Shown: positions 1 through 5,359 of the stretch, one piece after another
How the letters are laid out: each line of letters starts with the position of its first letter
How positions within the stretch are numbered: position 1 is the first letter of the stretch
Assembly (NCBI GenBank): GCA_024276395.1
Contig: JAJRXH010000313.1
Coordinates: forward strand, 1 to 8,225
Source: an archaeon
GTDB lineage: Archaea > Asgardarchaeota > Heimdallarchaeia > Hodarchaeales > S146-22
Length of the DNA stretch: 8,225 nt
Reading direction: 5' to 3'
Made by a program: the position numbers and the translations under genes
The notes under the pieces: model-generated
Told to the model about the DNA's origin: nothing
Database searches by the model: none
Seen by the model: the letters and a program-made list of their open reading frames with translations, nothing else

Positions 1-106
1 ACAAGTTGAAGGAGTGTTCTCAGAGGTAAAACTTCACAAGCCACCGACGAGTCGCAAGCGAAGTGCCGAAATCTATCTCATTGCAAAACATCCCGTTGAG
101 CAATAG
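1..106 (+). CDS. rlmE: FtsJ/RlmE-family RNA 2'-O-ribose methyltransferase, C-terminal end only
   Basis: Only the last 34 codons are in the window. Reading starts at base 2 and stops with TAG at 104-106. The peptide contains VKLHKPPTSRKRSAEIYLIA, which matches the end of FtsJ/RrmJ (RlmE) proteins: a VK..KP..SR.RS.E.Y pattern on the last strands of the Rossmann-fold domain. In this family the E before IY (codon at 68-70) is the final residue of the K-D-K-E catalytic tetrad; that is family knowledge, and the other three residues lie outside the window. The enzyme uses S-adenosylmethionine to methylate a ribose 2'-OH, in bacterial RlmE the U2552 equivalent of large-subunit rRNA. Trm7-like tRNA methyltransferases share the fold, so rRNA as target is likely but not certain. 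The last 29 bp overlap the convergent DP2-like gene. Confidence 0.85.
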   Translation, partial: QVEGVFSEVKLHKPPTSRKRSAEIYLIAKHPVEQ

Positions 107-3100
107 TCATGGACGATAAGGTCATTTTAAGGGATGGTGGGAGTGGAAGTGCTGAGTCTTTTAAATTCTTTTTGATTTCTGTCAGGCTGGCTAATAAACG
201 TTCATTTAGCGTTATCCTTGGCTTCCATTCGAGGTTACAATGGGGACATTGTTCTGTCGTCAAGAGATTTCGGAATCGATGCCCACAATGTTGGCACTCC
301 ACGGGCCAAAGGAGATATTGTCTGGAAACTTGGTGCAATATGTTAGTTAATTCGTCAATAAATGCTTCTCTGATGAAATCTGGAGAATTATTTGGATCTT
401 GGTAAAGAAGGCAAAGTAGTTCTAGGAGGTAATTTAACATCCACGTTCGATGTTCGAGAGGGGTTTGTTGAGATTTGTCGATCATCATTGTTTTTTGAGA
501 GAGCGTCACTAACCAGGGAATTAATTTTTTCATGTTTTCTTGGAGTGGTGCACGTAATCCAAAAAGTCGATCGCTAGGGGTCTTTCTAAGGATATTCAAT
601 CCCGAGATAGTTCGGATGTGGTCCCAATTAGGTTCAGCATTCATTAATTCCATTATTATTACAGGTGAATATCCATTTTTTTCTGATGGATTTGTTTCCA
701 CGTGATTTTGATCGTGTAACAGCAGCCCATCGATGTAGGTAAAATTAAGAGAGTATGGTTCAATTAAGTCGAGGACAAGAGGGAAGCCAGTAGTTCCCAT
801 TTCGTTGACATTCATCAATTCTGGACTGAAGTTCAAGAAATAATCTTGCAAGAGCACCACGTGAACTGCACCGAGGAACACGTTTCTTAACATCGAAGAA
901 ACTAAATTTGGATGGACTAACGTGGCTGCAACTTTATCTGTTATCCCAATGATGCGGCAACATGTTGCCACGTGTCCGGTTTGAGGATAGAAGATCACGT
1001 ACTGTCCGATTAGATGCTCAATATCATGGAATTTTATTGGAAAAGGACGTGGAACCCCCAGAAAATCAAGCCAATCACGAACGAATTGAGCTGTTTTCAG
1101 GAGATCACAAGCTATACTTCTTGGAATCACGATGTCAGAGGGATAAAGTTCGAACGATGTAGATTCGGCGGGCTTTTTTTCTTTTTCTAGCTCTGACGAA
1201 GTAGGAGTTGATAGAAAATAGCCTAATTTTTTCAACTGGGAATGAGTGGGATGCAGAAGCAGCGAAAGCGGGACTCGGGTTGTTGGAAGAAGATAAGTGG
1301 ACCAGTGGATGGTTCCGTCTCTTGCTACTTTAAGCCCGTGCTTGGCTCTGAGGAAGCCTTTTTCAGGTGCCTCAATTAGTCCTCTTATGTTTGAGAGTTT
1401 TCTCATGGCATGAAAGGTCGTGTTCTTATGCTTGAACGCTTGTTCAAGTTCATCAAGTAAGTTCTTGATTGAGATCTTTCGTGGCCGTCTGAATATGGTA
1501 GGCAGCTGGCATTGGCTGCACGTGCGTGCATCGAGTGGATTTGGATGATCATTTTGGCAGGTTTTTACTTGTGTTGTTCGTTGTCCACATTTTGGGCATT
1601 TTAACTTCCAAGTAAGATGTTGGCAGGAATGACAACTGAAAGTGGGCAATCTCACGATGATCTCGTCTTCTTCCTTGACTCTCTGGTAAAGATCAGTGCT
1701 TTGTGCTTCAGAACCGTTTATTGGAAACAGTCCATGCGCCTCCAAGGATGCGGGAGGTAGATACATGTTTGCAAGAGGGAAATACGAAGCCTCAAGACAA
1801 TTCCCTTTTGATGGAAAAAAATGAATTCCAGATATGGATGCAAGAAAGTCGCTAGGCAAAACTTCATTAGATTCATCAAGAGTTTCGCTCTGGGGAATCT
1901 CTTTTCTTTGCTGGAATTTGGTGATTAGTTCAAGGAAAATCTTTCTTGGATGAATGAGCACGATTTTTGCTGCATCATCATTCGTGGTTTTCTTGATTTG
2001 GAAGGTCGCGTTAATGTTGATTAGTGCTTGTCGGATTTCATCAGAAAATTCCCAAGTGATGTCGATGTTCTCGGATTTGTTCTCGTCTTTGCTACCATCT
2101 TGAGTAATTCTGGCAGTCGAGAGGAGAGTGATGATTTCCTTGATGCTTATTTGATCCCAATAAAGGTGGAATGATGATGGCAAGTAAAGATCAAGAGTTG
2201 TACTTAGCATCATTGCGACATCTTCAGTAATGTTGGTCTCTTTTATTTCATTTACATCGACGGTGCTTAATTGACCATGGAGGAACTTTTGTTCTTCTAA
2301 CCGAAGTTGGAGCAGGTTACGCCAACTGTCTTTGTCAAGGGAATGGAATGAAATGGAGACATCCCGTTCCTCATCTAATAATCCGAGGGGAATGAGCATT
2401 TCTCCCCAGGAAAGTACTCGGATCACATCATTCTTGATCTTTTCAAGTTTGGTGACATCCTCAGGAGCATGTTGGATGGTTCCATCTTTTAGTTCAATTA
2501 ATGGTCCTTTTACTTTGAGCGTGGGAATGACCTGAACGATTTTTGTCTTTTTTGGAAATTTTAACGCGAAATGAGTGCCAAAACTCCCTCCAGGAAGAAG
2601 GTATAAGGCAGCTGGATGAATGCCAATCGTGTTGGTGCTCATGAAATCGGTTCGTCCTAGCACTGGATGGAAAGTCAAGGTCATCCTTGCAAGAGGCGAA
2701 TGTTCTAGGGCAATCTTTTGTAGCATTGCTGATTCAGATAAGTAGAGTGGAAATTCTGGGGATTTTCGTGGTAAAGATAAAACATCCGAGATCAACCATT
2801 CCCAATCGTCATGGTATTCCACGGCTTTCAGCCATTGGAACAATTTGGTGGCATTTTCGGCAATTGCTTCAAGAATGTACTGTAGTCCCATCAAGGATTC
2901 CATTAATCGGAACCACATGCCAGGTTCTCTTGTAGAAGTTTCATCTGGTATCACGAGTTCGATGTCAATCTTCCTTAAGAGAAAGATTATTCGATCTTCA
3001 GATAGTCGATTGATCAAAGGTGTGGGAAGATAACGTTTCATTAGCTCTAGGACCTTGTTTACGTATGAGTCAGTCGTGCGAAACGGTTCAAGGAGCAACG

Positions 3101-3590
3101 TCCTACGGAAATAGTCGAGAATGAAGATCATGAGACCTAGGTGAAACTTGGGAAGGCTCAATAACAAGAGGTTGGGAGAGAGCTTCAAGTGTTGTCTAGC
3201 TGGATCGATGCTTAGTTGAAAACGGTGTTCGAATCCTGGAAGGATCATTCCCCTTGTTAAGACGGTTACGATTATTTCTGCTACTAGCACGAGAGCATTT
3301 AGCCTGCCCTTGGTGCCATATTCACGCTGCAAGATGCTTAGAGCAAGGTGTAATAATTCCTGAAGAAAGTTGCCATCCTCAAATGACAAGCTGAGAATGC
3401 GTTCGCGAATTTCATCGAATTCCTTGATGTTCTTGATGCGTTCGTGGAATCCTAAAGTTAGAGAAGCTGGTAGTGCTTGATGGTGATTGAAGTCATGAGT
3501 TCGTGCCTTCGTGGCTAGCTGACTAAGACGTGAAATTTCATCGTACAGCTTTTTATAGTACTCTTCCGAAAGTCGCGTGGTGAGCACCAT
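78..3590 (-). CDS. Catalytically inactivated paralogue of archaeal DNA polymerase D large subunit (DP2)
   Basis: An intact 1170-residue protein, in the usual DP2 size range. Against DP2 sequences recalled from memory it aligns in order over its whole length. Anchors are the N-terminal EEYY...I..ARK-like start, WEWL (263-266), GIHPAAL (323-329), GPLIELKDGTI (362-372), FHLYWD (474-479), HGLFPI (619-624), EKGFLRAK (743-750), HLIGQYVIF (859-867), IIGITD (880-885) and LNFS (919-922). A double CxxC zinc module (C653, C656, C665, C668; C678, C691, C694) and a C-terminal zinc finger (C1099, C1102, C1115, C1118) remain. The catalytic NxDGDxD motif is gone: residues 903-909 read NVFLGAV, so F905, G907 and V909 replace the metal-binding aspartates. 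The GRPEK motif (about 585-597) and the N-terminal GPIRSxGGTA motif (about 141-155) are also lost. Start: ATG with a GAGG ribosome site at 3597-3600, six bases upstream. Homology is sure; loss of polymerase activity is a strong inference; the present role is unknown. Confidence 0.9.
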   Translation of the reverse strand: MVLTTRLSEEYYKKLYDEISRLSQLATKARTHDFNHHQALPASLTLGFHERIKNIKEFDEIRERILSLSFEDGNFLQELLHLALSILQREYGTKGRLNALVLVAEIIVTVLTRGMILPGFEHRFQLSIDPARQHLKLSPNLLLLSLPKFHLGLMIFILDYFRRTLLLEPFRTTDSYVNKVLELMKRYLPTPLINRLSEDRIIFLLRKIDIELVIPDETSTREPGMWFRLMESLMGLQYILEAIAENATKLFQWLKAVEYHDDWEWLISDVLSLPRKSPEFPLYLSESAMLQKIALEHSPLARMTLTFHPVLGRTDFMSTNTIGIHPAALYLLPGGSFGTHFALKFPKKTKIVQVIPTLKVKGPLIELKDGTIQHAPEDVTKLEKIKNDVIRVLSWGEMLIPLGLLDEERDVSISFHSLDKDSWRNLLQLRLEEQKFLHGQLSTVDVNEIKETNITEDVAMMLSTTLDLYLPSSFHLYWDQISIKEIITLLSTARITQDGSKDENKSENIDITWEFSDEIRQALININATFQIKKTTNDDAAKIVLIHPRKIFLELITKFQQRKEIPQSETLDESNEVLPSDFLASISGIHFFPSKGNCLEASYFPLANMYLPPASLEAHGLFPINGSEAQSTDLYQRVKEEDEIIVRLPTFSCHSCQHLTWKLKCPKCGQRTTQVKTCQNDHPNPLDARTCSQCQLPTIFRRPRKISIKNLLDELEQAFKHKNTTFHAMRKLSNIRGLIEAPEKGFLRAKHGLKVARDGTIHWSTYLLPTTRVPLSLLLHPTHSQLKKLGYFLSTPTSSELEKEKKPAESTSFELYPSDIVIPRSIACDLLKTAQFVRDWLDFLGVPRPFPIKFHDIEHLIGQYVIFYPQTGHVATCCRIIGITDKVAATLVHPNLVSSMLRNVFLGAVHVVLLQDYFLNFSPELMNVNEMGTTGFPLVLDLIEPYSLNFTYIDGLLLHDQNHVETNPSEKNGYSPVIIMELMNAEPNWDHIRTISGLNILRKTPSDRLFGLRAPLQENMKKLIPWLVTLSQKTMMIDKSQQTPLEHRTWMLNYLLELLCLLYQDPNNSPDFIREAFIDELTNILHQVSRQYLLWPVECQHCGHRFRNLLTTEQCPHCNLEWKPRITLNERLLASLTEIKKNLKDSALPLPPSLKMTLSSMTIAQRDVLQ
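3549..3558 (+). promoter_or_regulatory. Possible TATA box for the zinc-ribbon membrane protein gene
   Basis: CTTTTTATAG lies inside the first codons of the divergent DP2-like gene, about 76 bases before the ATG at 3634. It would imply a leader of roughly 50 bases. If real, the two divergent promoters overlap and each lies within the other transcript's start region. Weak, since the call rests on one AT-rich match. Confidence 0.25.
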
Positions 3591-3596
3591 CGGTAT

Positions 3597-3600
3597 CCTC
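3597..3600 (-). promoter_or_regulatory. Ribosome binding site of the DP2-like gene
   Basis: The minus strand reads TGAGGATACCGATG. The GAGG core ends six bases before the ATG at 3590, a normal Shine-Dalgarno spacing that supports this start. An ATG 20 bases further upstream (3608-3610) is out of frame and reaches a stop after three codons. Confidence 0.55.
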
Positions 3601-3619
3601 AGGAAACCATGCTTTTGCT

Positions 3620-3625
3620 GGAGGT
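3620..3625 (+). promoter_or_regulatory. Ribosome binding site of the zinc-ribbon membrane protein gene
   Basis: GGAGGT, eight bases before the ATG at 3634. With the in-frame TAA at 3628-3630 it fixes the start. Confidence 0.75.
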
Positions 3626-3632
3626 TATAAAG
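3625..3632 (-). promoter_or_regulatory. Possible TATA box for the DP2-like gene
   Basis: The minus strand reads CTTTATAA here, about 35 bases before the start codon. With the usual archaeal TATA-to-start distance of about 25 bases, transcription would begin near 3600 with a very short leader. The same bases lie between the ribosome site and start codon of the divergent gene, so the match could be chance. Confidence 0.35.
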
Positions 3633-3633
3633 A

Positions 3634-4212
3634 ATGGGTTTTGATGTAAGATCAGTCTTGATTCACGCAACATCTGTCCTTGGCATCTCTCTAGCTTTGA
3701 TGGAGATATTTGCTCTAGCACTGGGAGTTGCACAGATCAATTCGTTATATCAGTTCAAGGTGGCAAGCGTGCTGGAAGAACTCACGACTTTCATGACGAT
3801 GCGAATAGAAAATGCCGCTGGTTTTTTTGCAGCCTTGTTTGCCTTTGGCGTATCTGGTGCGGTAGCTGGCGTGAGAGTGAAGGATTCTCTTGGCGGTGCA
3901 GCTAGTGCATTTCTTGGTAGTGCTGGTGGTATGTTAATCATAGTGGGCAGTCAAGCATTCACGGAGGGAACAATTCCTAATCTTGATGTCAATTTTTACG
4001 TTGGATTGTTGGTTATTGTTGTTGCTTGTTCCATTGCTGGTTATATAGCTGGACGTGCTAGCGTGCCACCCCCAACAGAGGAAATCAAGAAAAAAGATCG
4101 ACGGATATGGACGGACGCTTATGATGAAGTGTGGAAATGTGATCAATGTGGGGCAGATGTTCCTCGTGGATCTTTCACGTGTCCAAGTTGTGGTGCTGGA
4201 GTAATAGAATGA
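3634..4212 (+). CDS. Four-helix membrane protein with C-terminal zinc ribbon, function unknown
   Basis: I do not recognise a named family for this 192-residue protein. Four hydrophobic helices can be read at about residues 9-33, 61-82, 86-109 and 120-142. Helices 2-4 are rich in Gly and Ala (AAGFFAALFAFGVSGAVAG, GGAASAFLGSAGGM), suggesting tight packing. A Pro-rich, Lys-rich linker (144-157) leads to a zinc ribbon with paired CxxC motifs: C169/C172 and C183/C186. The positive linker suggests that the ribbon is cytoplasmic. The start is firm: an in-frame TAA lies at 3628-3630, ATG at 3634 is the first start after it, and GGAGGT at 3620-3625 sits eight bases upstream. It is divergent from the DP2-like gene, and T-tracts follow its stop. 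Such ribbons often bind nucleic acid or a protein partner, but no role can be assigned. Confidence 0.85.
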   Translation: MGFDVRSVLIHATSVLGISLALMEIFALALGVAQINSLYQFKVASVLEELTTFMTMRIENAAGFFAALFAFGVSGAVAGVRVKDSLGGAASAFLGSAGGMLIIVGSQAFTEGTIPNLDVNFYVGLLVIVVACSIAGYIAGRASVPPPTEEIKKKDRRIWTDAYDEVWKCDQCGADVPRGSFTCPSCGAGVIE

Positions 4213-4238
4213 ACGCGTCGTATTGAACATCTATCTAC

Positions 4239-4258
4239 TTTTTCTCACCATTTTTTTT
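4239..4258 (+). terminator. T-rich terminator after the zinc-ribbon membrane protein gene
   Basis: Two T-runs, TTTTT at 4239-4243 and eight T at 4251-4258, begin 27 bases after the stop codon, with no obvious stem. Archaeal transcription can end at such T-tracts without a hairpin. A further run of seven T at 4294-4300 may be a back-up. The rest of 4213-4422 shows no gene, tRNA or clear box motif that I can support. Confidence 0.5.
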
Positions 4259-4411
4259 CCAGTTTGTTGCACGCTAGTGAGTGACATGGACAGTTTTTTT
4301 GCTTGATTTCTTTCCTCTTCTAACAATTAGTTTCAGGTTCATCAGCTAGCGCGCCCCTCAAAAACGATGTCCGCGATGCCGTCTCATGATTGGCAACTTG
4401 TTACCGCAATT

Positions 4412-4416
4412 GAGGT
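4412..4416 (+). promoter_or_regulatory. Ribosome binding site of the permuted GTPase gene
   Basis: GAGGT, six bases before the ATG at 4423. An in-frame TGA at 4411-4413 excludes any earlier start, so this one is firm. Confidence 0.7.
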
Positions 4417-4422
4417 TTCATC

Positions 4423-5265
4423 ATGGAGTACACGCAAGCTAAGTACCGCCAGATGATTAGAGAGGCCCTTCCAGAAGTAAATCTCGTCATTGAATGTGTT
4501 GATTCGCGAATGCCCTGGATTAGTCGTTCTGAGTGGGTAGAGACCATCACTCGCGAGCAAGGGAAGAAACTTCTCATTTGTATGACAAAAGCAGATCTCA
4601 TTCCCTCTACCAAGATCTTGTTAAGATGGAAGCAATTTTTCAAGAAGCACTTGGCACCTGCCATTTTCATTTCTTCGCAACAATGGATGGGTACAAGAAG
4701 ACTACGGCTTACCATCAAGAGGATGTCCAAGAAAAATCAGGTTAATAAGATTCTCGTGACAGGGATTCCCAATACTGGGAAAAGTAGCTTGATTAACGTC
4801 TTAAAAGGCAAGCGAAGTGCACCAGTAGGTGCTAAAGCTGGATTTACCACGAGCATTCGTTGGGTGAAGATTACGAATGATTTTTATTTCATTGACACCC
4901 CTGGCGTGGCGCCGCCTTCCTTGCAAAGAGAAGATGAACTGGCTTTTGTCGGTGCAATCAATCCTGAAGATCTAGAAGATCCAGTAGTTGCTTTTGATTT
5001 TGCTTGGAAGAGAATCATGAGGCATCACCCACGAGGTTTTTTGGAGAGATATGATCTTGCTGAGGAAATGGCAGTTGAAGCGGGTGTTGAACAATTATTA
5101 GAGCACATAGCACGGAGAAGGGGATTATTAGGGCCTCAGAATACTCTTCTCATTGAAGAAGCTGCGCGACTTGTCATCCGTGAGTTACAACAATCTCAAT
5201 TCAGGTACTATGAACTGCCACCACGAAGACCCTATCAGTTGTCGAGGTTAACGCCAGAGAGTTGA
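4423..5265 (+). CDS. Circularly permuted GTPase, YlqF/RbgA family (ribosome assembly)
   Basis: This 280-residue protein shows the permuted G-motif order G4-G5-G1-G2-G3 that defines the family. G4 is TKAD at 55-58, G5 is ISSQ at 83-86, and G1 (P-loop) is GIPNTGKS at 114-121. G2 probably lies at T142/T143, and G3 is DTPG at 158-161. The DAR-like motif VDSRMP (26-31) precedes G4, as expected. The C-terminal helical domain ends with RRRGLLG...EEAARLVIREL, which resembles the RbgA tail, and total length is close to bacterial RbgA (about 280). Relatives act in late assembly of the large ribosomal subunit by GTP-driven binding to pre-ribosomes; that is family knowledge. One departure is T55 where NKxD is usual. 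The gene is followed after 94 bp by the glycyl-tRNA synthetase gene, with no T-tract between, so co-transcription is possible. Confidence 0.93.
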   Translation: MEYTQAKYRQMIREALPEVNLVIECVDSRMPWISRSEWVETITREQGKKLLICMTKADLIPSTKILLRWKQFFKKHLAPAIFISSQQWMGTRRLRLTIKRMSKKNQVNKILVTGIPNTGKSSLINVLKGKRSAPVGAKAGFTTSIRWVKITNDFYFIDTPGVAPPSLQREDELAFVGAINPEDLEDPVVAFDFAWKRIMRHHPRGFLERYDLAEEMAVEAGVEQLLEHIARRRGLLGPQNTLLIEEAARLVIRELQQSQFRYYELPPRRPYQLSRLTPES

Positions 5266-5325
5266 TTCACGTGGTGGCAAGTTAACAAGCACTATCTTCT
5301 AATAAGCTAGTCAGTAGGAGAAGAC

Positions 5326-5343
5326 ATGAATATTATCAAGTGA
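5326..5343 (+). promoter_or_regulatory. Possible five-codon leader ORF before the glycyl-tRNA synthetase gene
   Basis: ATG at 5326 opens a reading frame for MNIIK and stops with TGA at 5341-5343. A GGAG site at 5317-5320 is five bases upstream. The stop lies directly before the GAGGT site (5345-5349) of the synthetase gene, so a ribosome finishing here would be placed to restart. The peptide has no glycine codons, so simple glycine attenuation is not indicated. An ORF this short can occur by chance. Confidence 0.25.
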
Positions 5344-5344
5344 A

Positions 5345-5349
5345 GAGGT
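5345..5349 (+). promoter_or_regulatory. Ribosome binding site of the glycyl-tRNA synthetase gene
   Basis: GAGGT lies 10 bases before ATG 5360 and 4 bases before an in-frame TTG at 5354. Neither spacing is ideal. I prefer the ATG, because the two extra residues from TTG add nothing conserved. Confidence 0.5.
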
Positions 5350-5359
5350 CGGTTTGAGC

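Noticed and set aside
109..3033. Several plus-strand open frames of 60-98 codons inside 109-3033
   Set aside because: All lie within the long DP2-like gene on the other strand, lack good ribosome sites and resemble no protein; they are shadows.
78..3590. Calling the DP2-like gene an active replicative PolD or a pseudogene
   Set aside because: The metal-binding aspartates are replaced, so normal activity is unlikely. The frame is intact over 1170 codons with conserved core and cysteines, so it is not a decayed gene.
4213..4422. tRNA, small RNA or short gene in the gap before the GTPase
   Set aside because: No cloverleaf, no C/D boxes and no start with a ribosome site; only T-tracts and the GTPase ribosome site stand out.
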